DNA of 64,000 nt from Hedera helix. Its lineage: Eukaryota > Streptophyta > Magnoliopsida > Apiales > Araliaceae. Of this stretch, positions 47,476 to 59,251 are shown in pieces. Below the pieces are notes generated by a model. The model was not told where the DNA came from. It ran no database searches and worked only from the letters and a program-made list of their open reading frames with translations. A program made the position numbers and the translations under genes. Numbering within the stretch: the stretch's first letter is position 1; every line of letters starts with the position of its first letter. Location of the stretch: contig OX359282.1 in the NCBI GenBank assembly GCA_947179155.2, forward strand, positions 18,306,510 through 18,370,509, read 5' to 3'.

Positions 47476-48062
47476 ATCATTTAATGGGATATCTAAAGTT
47501 GCATGAAATCCAATTTCATATTTAAAATAAACTATTTATTTTTATTATAAAATCATGAAAAGTAAACTATTTATTTTTATTATATTTTTGTAATTTTTGG
47601 ATTTTTAAAATTACCAAAAATAAATATTTTATTTTTTTAAATTTAAAAATCTGGTCAAAAATACAAAAATCACTTGAAAATCCTTATTTACGAAAATGCC
47701 ACCGGAACTAGAAATTACAGAAATTTCACCGCGTCCCTCGCAATGCGCGCCAGCACCTCCCATCCGCGCCTTGTGCTCCATGCCCGCGACAGCGCCATGT
47801 GCGTTTGGCCCGCGTCCGCGCCATGAGCTCTTGGCCCGTCTCCGCGCAATGCACGCCTGTCTTTTCCCCGCGCAATGCGCGCCTGCTGCTATTGTAGCAG
47901 TTCACGAAAATTTAAAAAAAAAATAATTCTTTTCAAAACACGATTTTTGCAATTGATTTTCAAAACTCATGATTCTATACAACAAATTATGCCCAATAAG
48001 TTATTCTAAACACATACTCATACATATATGAAATTAAAACAATTAATAATTCGGATAAGTTT
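46111..48062 (-). other. Leader of copia copy 2 with two repeat arrays
   Basis: It mirrors 28625-30540. The TTGTGTCACACAAGG-type units lie at 46309-46610 and the GCGCATTGCGC array at 47720-47890. (AT)n and (TA)n runs lie at 46860-46887 and 47447-47471. There is no gene; the ORF at 47696-47926 is the GC array read through. Confidence 0.8.
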
Positions 48063-48834
48063 GGCTCTTGATGCCACTGTTGGTTTACAAAAATATGGCA
48101 TACATATAATCAAATTATATAAGCGCAACGGAAGCAAGAAAAACCAGATTTTAAAATTTTTTGTACAAACCAATAACCCAAATCTTTCTTATACGACTAT
48201 TATTAATTGAGAAAAGATAAAAGAATTTATACCTTCGTAGAACCAAGCTTCCACGGGTACAAGTTTATCTCCCTTTAATCTTTTACGTTCTTCTTCAAAT
48301 TCACCGATTAGATTTCACGGATCAATGTTAGCTCCCCAAGGGTAAAGCCTCTAGAGCTGATCCACCAAGAGATCTATGAATTAAAGAAGTGAATTTTTGA
48401 TTTCTCCAAATTATGGGTGACTAGTCCTAATTCTCTCTCTCTATCTCTCTCTCTCTAACTCTTTAAATGTAAAGAATTATGGAGTACTCTCTCTATTCTT
48501 AAGAAATGGTGTGTAAGCTTAATCTATGATAAGACTCCTCTTATTTGTAGATATAGTCAACCCTCCTAAACTATTTAGGATTAGAGTTTAATTTAATTCT
48601 CAATTTAATTAAGAATTAAATTAATTAATTACAATTCCTAAACTATTTAGGAACTTAATTATTTAATAATGAGAGTACTTTTTATTAATTAATTACTAAA
48701 CCATTTAGTAACCTAATTAATTATTATAATTACAATTCCTAAACTATTTAGGAACTTAATTACTTACAATAATACTATTACTTATTAATTAATTCCTAAA
48801 CCATTTAGGAAGTAAATAATAATACTAGCACTCA
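48063..48834 (-). repeat. Primer site and truncated 5' LTR of copia copy 2
   Basis: The primer site TGGCATCAAGAGCC is at 48076-48063. The LTR runs from TGTTGGTTT (48078) to 48834, where the family sequence stops at AATAATACTAG and Ty3-type LTR sequence begins. It keeps the palindromes; the TATA box is decayed. Confidence 0.85.
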
Positions 48835-50579
48835 AATTTTAATATCATTCATAACCATACAAATATTATTTGTTTCATGATTCATCATCAAATATATAAT
48901 AGTCCCTATCATAATATTCATGTTGAACAACTTTTGTTCACAGTTTAACTATTCGCATCATATTCAGATCCAACTTATATGTACATATATCATATCAAAG
49001 TAACTTGGCAAATTTATCCACATTGATTTATAATATTAAAATATAATAACAGTCACAACCTTCCTTGGTAAACCGTCTTTACATAATCTGATATTCTTGA
49101 AATTTATTTCTTTCCTGCAAAAATGTATATTAAGCAAGTAATGAGCACAACGGCTCAGCAAGTTCAACAGTTTATGTTTCACGTAGTACATACCTTAACA
49201 TGCTCAGCGTGTGTCATACATCATGTGCTTGTGCTTCTACCATAGCAATATATCTCACATCATCGCACAAAGTACACATAGTTGTCATATTAGCCACATA
49301 TCACATAACACATAATTTATATGCAATTAACAAGTATTAACATATCATAACAGACAACAGTTAACATTAAAGGACTGAAGGACTTGCCTGAATTGTAGAA
49401 TTAATTAACAAATACCCTTCTATCATGCTTCTCGTATGACCTATGATCATAAAATAATCAAATAATAATTATTTATCCTCTTATGATATTAATTTAATTA
49501 ATCAATACCATTTCTGGGCCAATTATTTAATAATATGGTTAATTATATTAACCTCATTCCTTAATAAATTAATTTAACTTAATATCACACACCTTCAATA
49601 CGGACAACTCGGCTCATTGGACAAATTTTAGTGTATTTGGTTGTCTGAATTTACATTTATTCATTTTCTAGTCCTTTGAACTCATTAGATTAATATTTAG
49701 AATATTTAAATATTAATCCCCAATATTTAATAATTTATAAAAATATTAAATTTAATGCCCAAACATCATTTCTATTTTTTTAGTATTTTTTATAATTTTC
49801 TATGATTTTTAAACAATTTTTAAACATTTATTTCAATTAAAAATAATTTCTGGGGGCAATTTAGTAATTTTCGCGGCTTTGGGACATAACCGGAATTTTT
49901 CGAAAAGTCTAGGGGCATTTCCGTAATTTCGGCGCGTCTAGGACATGCTCGGTATTTCCTTAAAAGGCCAGGGGCATAACCGTATTTTTCATTTCATTAC
50001 TTGGACAACATATTACACTAACATGTTCACGTTTTTAAAATATTATCCTTCATAAAAGTCATAACAATTCAATTATTCATAAACATAATTTTTAATGAAT
50101 TAAAACATTCCTTTTTCTTCATTTAACTTTATTTCTTTACATTTCACATTAATTTCTTTATATATAAATTATATAATTTAATATTATATAATTTATATAA
50201 TTACATTCTCCTTTTAAATAATTTCTTAAATTTCTCCATAATTATTAATTAATCAATAATTTCACATTTATTAACTCTCTCATTATTTTAATTCTCTTAT
50301 ATAATTATCCTTATACAATTTATATAATTATAATTTCCTTTATACATCACTTTAATTTTCTTATATAAACTATATAATTTATTATTATATAATTTATATA
50401 ATTACATTTCTTTTCAATCAATTTCTAAATTTTCACCAAAATTCTTAATTAAATCTAAAATCAATAATTACAATTTTATTAACTTCCTCATTCGCTTTTC
50501 ATTTAAAATTGGATTACTTTAATTATATCCTTTAATTTTCATAATTAATAAAATTTATAATTATCACTTAAACATATAC

Positions 50580-50616
<37 letters not shown>

Positions 50617-50985
50617 AATGTATATACAAATGTATATATATACAAATGTATATATATACATATCTAATTTCACATTACCACATAACCTCAATCAAATCAT
50701 AATTTCTACATTTCCATAACAATTTAATTGTACAATTTATTGTACCTTTACATGGAATTTCTCTTATTCTTCATAAATTATTTCCAAACAATTTATTTAC
50801 TTTTTCATTTATTTTAAATCCACACAATTCATCACCATCTTGATACATATTTAATTTACCAATTAAATTCCTTCACATACTTTAAATTACTTATATCATA
50901 AATAATTTACACAATTTTGATAATTTTATCTATTAAATTCTCATTTAATATTATTAAAGAAATCCTGGAAATTCGGATCCTCACA
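48835..50985 (-). repeat. LTR A of the LARD-like element (3' LTR, truncated)
   Basis: It matches LTR B from about 54112 on, so it lacks the terminal 290 bp or so. It also lacks about 0.94 kb present in LTR B, at 49984 (LTR B 55265-56200). It ends CCTCACA at 50985. A (TA)n run is at 50583-50612, and a splice-like module at 49161-49116 (minus). Confidence 0.88.
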
Positions 50986-53817
50986 TTTTTCCCCCCTTAA
51001 CAGGATTCCGTCCTAGGAATCATAATTGCCGTAATAATCATACGTATTTTATTTATAGCACATTAATATACCTTTATCTTGATGAATAATAATTTAATCT
51101 ATAATAATTATATTTTACCTCTTTACTATCCATAACTTACATGGATAACCTCATAATGGTCATTACTGTCAAAATATTCAATTCATAACTTATTTTACAA
51201 TTTCTTTGATTTCTCATTCTCTGAAATATTTCCTTTCTTTAATCGCACATCTCCTTACTCCATTCACTTATTTTATACCCTATATTGCACATCCTTTACA
51301 CTCTGCACATTTATCCTTCTTTTCTTTAATTCACATAAATCTTCTTCACATTTCATAAATCATTCCTCAATACCTTTATCATTCAACACTAGGTTTTAAA
51401 TACTAACATTTACTTAATTTATCATAATCCTTATTTGAAATTACTCTAAAAAAATCCTGGGTGTCACATTCATCCCTCCTTCATAAAATTTAGTTCTCGA
51501 AATTTTTATGTACTAATATCTCACTCATTTGCAATATACACAGTTTCTTTTTACTCATTCCACATATCTTTCTTTCATTCCGTCCTCGTGGTCATTACAT
51601 ATTGCCATTTCTAATCCATCACATTTCATAATTTCTTTACTTCACAATTATTGTTTTCATTATCACTCACATTTAAATAATACTACCCCATCCTACCATC
51701 CAATCTTCATAAGAGTAGAGGAATTCAAAATTTTTATTTTGGAAAACTTTCATGATATGCTGAATGAATATTTATCCTGGTTTACAGTATTTCGCTCCCC
51801 GAGTACTTCATACTGCAAACTCTGACAGTGGATCAGTCTGCCATTAAAGTAATGTATATTTAATCTGTAATTTGGCACGCCAGTAGAACAATCTGTCATG
51901 CTCGTATTTCTTATGTCAGGTGACCATTCGATCAACCTGCAATATTCTTAATCTCTTTGTTCATTTCAGCATTAGAATTCATTCAAAAGTAATTTAATTG
52001 GGCATAACTTTCAAAGAATATGAATTCAATACTTTACAAAATTCGTCTCGTTGAATCAATAGCTCAGACTTATAATTTTTTACGCTTGTCTAGCTAGGTC
52101 AATTAGCATAGACTTTCTTTTAACACTTATAATCCGCAGAAATTTTTAAAACATTCATCATGTCAAAACTTTTCAAAACGTCTAGCCGAGTCAAATGACA
52201 ATGACTTATAGCTTTGGCATACCTTCATAAATCAAAATTATTTATGACTTCATGTTACCGCATCATTTTGACAGTACGTTGAGAATTCTGTCGTTAATAA
52301 TTCTTACACCATACTTTATGGTGTCGAATCACCTTATGACGAAATAGTACCGCACCATCTCAACAATACGTTGAGCATTCTGTAATTCATCACACCTACA
52401 CCGGGCTAAAAGGTGCATGCATGATTATTTTGAAATACATTTTGATGTAAAAATATTTTTGTCTAGCCGAAACAAGTAGCATAAACATTTTTTTAAATCG
52501 CTTAAAATTCATTTGCATTTTCAAAAGCACATACGTGCCAAATTAGCTTGAGGCAATTTTTTTTTGAAATCTAGCAAAGCTAGAAGAGTGGGAATACCCT
52601 AAATTCCCTAAACATTCAACTTCCGTTTCTTTATTTAATTACAGTATTTATTGCTAGGACTATTATTATTTATCATATTAAAATTTTCTATCTACTCCAA
52701 CTTTTCTATACCCCCGTATAGTTCATCAAACTTGCCACACATTATGAGTCCAGGAACATACCACAAAAATATGAGTTTAGAAGCTTGTCCTAGCAATATG
52801 TAGTCTGAGAACAAATCAAAGACTATCCATATGCTAAGGGGCTCAAAACATACCATACGATTATGAGTCATGGACTTACCATATGCATGAGTTTTAAGAA
52901 CTCGTGCCTAAACTTAATATTATTATCTATCAAAAACTGCTAACGTGACTCTAACACTTCAGTGATTATCACATAGTAACTAAGGAAACACAAATCCCCT
53001 GCCCATACAAAGGATTGTGCAACTCAGTCACCACGTGAGTTCTCAATTGAAATTTCGTACCCATTCTTTATGCCCCCTTATCTTAACATTTCTTTCATTC
53101 ATATCTTATCATTCTTTGAATTCTTCTTGTACTATTTCATAGTATCATATCTCTTTGGACCATTAATAGGTCTCTCTGTTATTTCACACTCTCACTTAAT
53201 CCCATCATGATCTTGCTTTACACTCTATTCCTTACTTGCTTCCTTTATTTCGAGATCGTATCGTAGTACGATCCTCTTACCGTTCCTGATCATGTTATTA
53301 TGATCTCTTTCTGTACGTTTTAGATTACCTTGTCATCTTTATTGCTTGAATCAGGTGTCCCCTTATTTTTTTTAAGATTCATCTTTGAATCATTTTAATT
53401 ATTCCTTCAGATATATTTTTAATTAAACTTATAAATTTTCTCAATTCCTTACCTTCGTTCAGATCTTTCTTAACATCTTTACCTCTTTCTTATAATCTTC
53501 TATCTTTCATATTTCCTTTATTTTAACCCATATCAGAGAACTGTATCTCTTAACTTATATCTTTCTATTTTCCCACATGTTCATCAAATTTATCACGTAT
53601 TTAGACTCAGGAACTTTCCATAATCATATGGTTGAGGAGTTTGTCCTAGTCAGGCCATAGTCGCCAATTCGCTAAAGGGGCTCCACCATATAATCATGAG
53701 TCACGAGTTTACCATAGGCTTGAGTTTTTAGAACACTCAACTAACCATACTCTTACCTAGGTTATAGCCTAAGGTATCATTTACCTAAGGTTTATAACCT
53801 CTAGCTCTGATACCAAC
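50986..53817 (-). other. Interior of the LARD-like element
   Basis: A polypurine tract (minus strand TTAAGGGGGGAAAAA) is at 51000-50986, and a second polypurine plus LTR-start-like sequence (AGGAGGGATGAA then TGTGACACCC) is at 51480-51459. No protein blocks were recognised in six frames. An internal imperfect duplication links 52720-52910 with 53580-53740 (shared GTTCATCAAA, AAGGGGCTC, CATGAGTTTT-type blocks). The primer site TGGTATCAGAGC is at 53815-53804. Confidence 0.75.
53804..53815 (-). other. Primer binding site of the LARD-like element
   Basis: TGGTATCAGAGC, the standard plant iMet-tRNA site, lies two bases inside the LTR end (TGTAACGACC on the plus strand at 53818). Confidence 0.88.
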
Positions 53818-56802
53818 TGTAACGACCCCGAAATTCAACCCACTTTATTACCTTAAATTCCATATTTATTAAACATTATTTTCTTTACGTCCAAATTTCG
53901 GTTCGTTAATAAATCTTTAATCACCTTAATTAATTCATTTATTGATATAATCGTCATCAATTACCAAATTTTCGGTATAAATTTTTCTTTTTTCTCAATT
54001 CAATCATTGTATTAAATATTTGAACATTTAAAAACTTCACTTCTCGATCCTAGTTCCTGGATCGCAACCTTCACTTTTTCTTTCTATTACCAGTATCATA
54101 AAACTCGGCACTCAAATTTTCATATCATTCATAACCATACAAATATTCTTTGTTTCATGATTCATCATCAAATATATAATAGTCTCTATCATAATATTCA
54201 TGTTGAACAACTTTCGTTCACAGTTTAACTATTCGCGTCATATTCAGATCCCACTTATATGTACATATAGCATATCAAAGTAACTTGGCAAATTTATCCA
54301 CATTGATTTATAATATTAAAATATAATAACAGTCACAACCTTCCTTGGTAAACCGTCTTTACATAATCTGATATTCTTGAAATTTATTTCTTTCCTGCAA
54401 AAATGTATATTAAGCAAGTAATGAGCACAACGGCTCAGCAAGTTCAACAGTTTATGTTTCATGTAGCACATACCTTAACATGCTCAATGTGTGTCATACA
54501 TCATGTGCTTGTGCTTCTACCATAGCAATATATCTCACATCATCACACAAAGTACACATAGTTGTCATATTAGCCACATATCACATAACACATAATTTAT
54601 ATGCATTTAACAAGTATTAACATATCATAACAGACAACATTTAACATTAAAGGACTGAAGGACTTGCCTGAATTGTAGAATTAATTAACAAATACCCTTC
54701 TATCATGCTTCTCGTATGACCTATGATCATAAAATAATCAAATAATAATTATTTATCCTCTTATGATATTAATTTAATTAATTAATACCATTTCTGGACC
54801 AATTATTTAATAATATGGTTAATTATATTAACCTCATTCCTTAATAAATTAATTTAACTTAATATCACACACCTTCAATACGGACAACTTGGCTCATTGG
54901 ACAAATTTTAGCGTATTCGGTTGTCTGAATTTACATCTATTCATTTTCTAGTCCTTTGAACTCATTAGATTAATATTTAGAATATTTAAATATTAATCCC
55001 CAATATTTAATAATTTATAAAAATATTAAATTTAATGTACAAACATCATTTCTATGTTTTTAGTATTTTTTTATAATTTTCTATGATTTTTAAACAATTT
55101 TTAAACATTTATTTCAATTAAAAATAATTTATGGGGGCAATTTAGTAATTTTCGCGGCTTTGGGACATAACCAGAATTTTTCGAAAAGTCCAGGGGCATT
55201 TCCGTAATTTCGGCGCTTCTAGGACATGCTCGGTATTTCCTTAAAAGGCCAGGGGCATAACCGTACTTTCCGGCAGTGTCGTCGGTCACGCATTGCGCGC
55301 GGCCTCGACTCACGCCAGCCAAACGATGTCGTTTGGCTTGGCAAGGAATAGGCTACCGCGCATGGCGCGGCCCCCTCTTCCGCGCGGCCAAAAACGACGT
55401 CGTTTTGGCCCTGCCTCAGACAGAATTTGGCCACCGCGCAATGCGCGGGCGGCCAAAATTTTCTTCCTCCTGCAGCCGTGAATAGTGTACCAACTAATCC
55501 AAAAATCACCAGTTTGCAACAATTTTTCCCAACAAATCCATTCCAAAAATTACATAATTCATATATATACATCCTAAAATTATTTTGAATAATTATTATA
55601 ATTATTTACAATTTTCCATAAATTATATTTACCACCATAAATACCCAAAATAAATTCATTAAATTAACTTTATACCTTCTAAAACATTCCTTTGAAGCCT
55701 TTCTTCTTCTTAATAGCATCAACAATCCTCTCTTGTGGTAGCCATGGAGGTTTCCGGCAAAGGTGGTGGTGTTCGGATGGAAGGAGAAGGAGAGTTGATT
55801 ATTTTTGCTTTGTTTTCTTTTTTCTTTCTTTTTTTTTTCCTTTACTTGCATTGCTTTTGCTTTTTAATACCCACAATTAACCAACTTGGAAAGAAATAAA
55901 GAGTCCACCGACTCTCACCACCACCGACTTAGCCAAATTCAGATTAGTATGAAAAATATTAAATAATTTAATACATTATGTAGTTATTACGTGTAATAAA
56001 TATTTTATATAATGTATATAAAATATTTATTTTAATTCACCAAAAATCATAACATGAATTATCAATAATATTTAGACCCTTTTTGGGTACTTTACTTGAC
56101 AAGTTTTGTATACGCGTATCGCCATGAATGTAATTATATGAGGTAATTCATACCTCCAAAATTTATAAAATAATTCATAGTACATATAAAAATTATTTTT
56201 CATAATTTTTCACTTCATTACTTGGACAATATATTAAACTAACATGTTCACGTTTTTAAACTATTATCCTTCATAAAAGTCATAACAATTCAATTATGCA
56301 TAAACATAATTTTTAATGAATTAAAACAATCCCTTTTCCTCATTTAATTTTATTTATTTACATTTCACATTAAATTCTTTATATATAAATTATATAATTT
56401 AATATTATATAATTTTTATAATTACATTCTCCTTTTAAATAATTTCTTAAATTCCTCCATAATTATTAATTAATCAATAATTTCACATTTATTAACTCTC
56501 TCATTATTTTAATTCTCTTATATAATTATCCTTATACAATTTATATAATTATAATTTTCTTTATACATCACTTTAATTTTCTTATATAAATTATATAATT
56601 TATTATTATATAATTTATATAATTACATTTCTTTTCAATCAATTTTTAAATTTTCACCAAAATTCTTAATTAAATCTAAAATCAATAATTACAATTTTAT
56701 TAACTTCCTCATTCGCTTTTCATTTAAAATTGGATTAATTTAATTATTAGTCCTTTAATTTTCATAATTAATAAAATTTATAATTATCACTTAAACATAT
56801 AC

Positions 56803-56840
<38 letters not shown>

Positions 56841-57172
56841 CTAATTTCATATATTTCACATTACCACATAACCTCAATCAAATCATAATTTCTACATTTC
56901 CATAACAATTTAATTGTACAATTTTATTGTACCTTTATATGGAATTTCTCTTATTCTTCATAAATTGTTTCCAAACAATTTATTTACTTTTTCATTTATT
57001 TTTAATCCACACAATTCATCACCATCTTGATACATATTTAATTTACCAATTAAATTCCTTCACATACTTTAAATTACTTATATCATAAATAATTTACACA
57101 ATTTTGATAATTTTATCAATTAAATTCTCATTTAATATTATTAAAGAAATCCTGGAAATTCGGAACCTCACA
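53818..57172 (-). repeat. LTR B of the LARD-like element (5' LTR, complete)
   Basis: 3355 bp from TGTAACGACC to CCTCACA (plus-strand view). It includes the segment missing from LTR A: a GC-rich island at 55265-55460 with GCGCAATGCGC palindromes and AAACGACGTCGTTT, and a stretch up to 56200. The ORFs at 55101-55880 overlap on both strands in this GC-rich DNA and are not convincing. A (TA)n run is at 56808-56833; a splice-like module at 54441-54396 (minus). Confidence 0.88.
55265..55460 (-). repeat. CpG-rich palindrome island in LTR B
   Basis: Cores CGCGCATTGCGCGG, CCGCGCCATGCGCGG and GCGCGCAATGCG alternate with AAACGACGTCGTTTT and CCAAACGACATCGTTTGG. Both palindrome types are repeated with GGCC flanks. 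Confidence 0.8.
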
Positions 57173-59173
57173 TGGGGAACTCCCTATATTTAAGGGGTGT
57201 TCATAACAGTCTAAGAATTCGCACCCTCAAATGGTTTGGATGACTTTTAAAATCTTTAACATAAAAATGACTAGGCAAACAATGGCTTAGACTCAACTCT
57301 GAACAGTTTATGCAATATAGAACTTTAAATAAGTACAAGTCAAAGACTGTACGAAATTAAATGCACTCAGTGCGAATATCAATAACAATGGTGTGAGATA
57401 GTTTTAAATAATTAACCCACTAAGCACATGCTTGAGAATTAACACTCGAGCTCAAATAAACAATCTTCAATAACATAAGAAATTAGGGTAAGGAACTTGC
57501 CTATTTGTTCAGTTACAAGTACCTAGCTTTAATTAACTGGTTTTGAAAGACTTAACATTGATAAAGTAGACCTATCAGTTAGTACATCATATAATCATTC
57601 TCTTTAAACATTTAAGTTTATTAATCGCATAACATTATATCACCTAAGACTATCTCATAGCACTTTGTGAATAATTTTCATATGTTATTAATCCTTCTTA
57701 TCTATCATTACACATTAATGATGTAATAATTAACTAGTTTATTAACTTTAATTTTTTTTAATTATTATTTAATGTTAATTAAATATTAATTTGAAAGTTC
57801 GAGCATGGGACATGCTTCATTTCAGATTTTCATTAAGAGTTGAGACATGTCTTAGTTGTTTTGGATCACTCAAATTCAGAACCGAAAACATCCTTATTTA
57901 TTATTTATTCTTAATTAACTAATTAATAGTTAATTAGTGTACATTTTTACAACTTGAATACTACAAAAAAATAATGAATTTCTTAATTAATCTTACTTAT
58001 TATTTAATGTTACGTAAATAATAAGTAATTAACATGTTTATGATTTTTCAGAAATTAAAAATACAAACACATTTTTATAAAATAGTACACAAAAAATCAA
58101 GCAACTTTCGTCAAGGACACGTCGTCGGAACCGGTCGTAATTCCGGTGAACTAGTCGCCAGAAAGACTCAGCCAGTTCACAGAAAAAAACCGACAGTAGC
58201 TTTTGCCATTTTCCAGATTCTGTCCAGCTTTGGGATCTTAGGGAAAAACCTTAATAACTTGAGTTCTATAACTCCGATTGACCTCTAGTCGGTCTCGTTA
58301 GCTTCGTATCTTCTTAAACTATAATTTTCAATCATTGGATCATTTATTTGGACAAGGTTTGGCCACTGAAAATGGCCAAATAGCTGACTTTCAGTGCGTT
58401 ATTTTCGACAGCAGGATCTTTTGCTAGAAAAACCATAACTCACTCATCATAAATCGATTTTTAGTCATTCCACTTGAAAAATCTTCGTATCGAATCGCTC
58501 AATCACCCAGAGTTGATGGATCATGATTCTGATTTATGGAGCATGAACAGTAACTCCGAGAGTGGACTGTTCATATTTTGTTTTCCGGTAAAAATATTTT
58601 TGAGCTTTCTTCCAATATTTTTGATATAAACACATACTAATACACAAGTTAAACACATGTTAACCTATATAAAAACATATTTAACATGATTCTAGTCATT
58701 TTGAACTTGAACTTCATATATCTAACATAAAAATAACACATAACATGGAAGTTAGAGTTTTTAAAAATAATTAACTTGTTTTGATAGTTATTGTCCCCCT
58801 CTTTCCAAAATAGGTGATAGTGTGGGATGACATGAACAAACTAAACTCCTCCTCATTCTCCTTGCTATGCTCAGCTCCTCCCTCCTTTCTTTTTCACTCA
58901 AGTATTTTAGCTCACAAAGTTTTTCTCTCAAAATGCTCACAACACTTCGGAAGATGAACAAGAAGAAATGGCTAGCAAATGAACTAATACCACTTAAGTC
59001 TTCAATACATAGATATAAAAATATATCTATAAATTCTAGCCATCATGAACCCTACCATAGAGACTTGCACAAGCAGAATGAAGGACTAGAGTTGGTGAGT
59101 AAAATGTGCAAAAATGATTTCCCAAATCCCCAAACAAGTCATCTTATTAATTTAATCAAACTTTGAAATTCAA

Positions 59174-59181
<8 letters not shown>
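57173..59181 (-). repeat. Old Ty3-type LTR sequence
   Basis: 57173-57560 resembles 41280-41600 of the inverted Tekay LTR (CTAAGAATTCGCACC...ATGGTTTGGATGACTTTT), so it is probably a diverged relative in minus orientation, cut by the LARD-like element. No coding blocks. The ORFs at 58034-58288 and 58867-59166 have no recognisable similarity. The region around 58540-58940 looks like LTR promoter or leader, but no clear end was found. Confidence 0.5.

Positions 59182-59203
<22 letters not shown>
59182..59203 (+). repeat. Poly-C tract (22 C)
   Basis: An uninterrupted C run 49 bp left of the CACTA terminus. The tract length may be inexact for sequencing reasons. Confidence 0.85.
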
Positions 59204-59204
<1 letters not shown>

Positions 59205-59251
59205 CACTCGGTAACATCATGGGTTATTGTCCCAAATTGTGTGACACACTT

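Larger units (their letters stand above)
43526..48834 (-). mobile_element. Ty1-copia copy 2, inverted, truncated at both ends
   Basis: On the minus strand: partial LTR (48834-48078), primer site, leader with both repeat arrays, gag and pol remnants, ending abruptly inside RT (43526, matching about 33025 of copy 1). So the rest of RT, RNase H and the 3' LTR are gone, and the 5' LTR lacks over 1 kb of its outer part. Both ends join other repeats without duplications, which suggests deletion rather than insertion. Confidence 0.9.
48835..57172 (-). mobile_element. Non-coding Ty3-type element (LARD-like)
   Basis: It has two related LTRs in the same orientation (48835-50985 truncated, 53818-57172 full), a perfect iMet-type primer site and a polypurine tract in the right places, and a 2.8-kb interior without gag or pol motifs in any frame. 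This is the layout of large retrotransposon derivatives, which depend on other elements for proteins. No target duplication can be checked because the left LTR is cut. Confidence 0.82.

Noticed and set aside
55219..55572. ORFs on both strands in GC-rich LTR B DNA
   Set aside because: They overlap each other on both strands, follow the CpG island and are absent from LTR A; no protein similarity seen.
58867..59166. 99-codon ORF at 58.9 kb as a gene
   Set aside because: No recognisable domain, Ser/Lys-rich composition, and it lies in LTR-like sequence with no gene signals.
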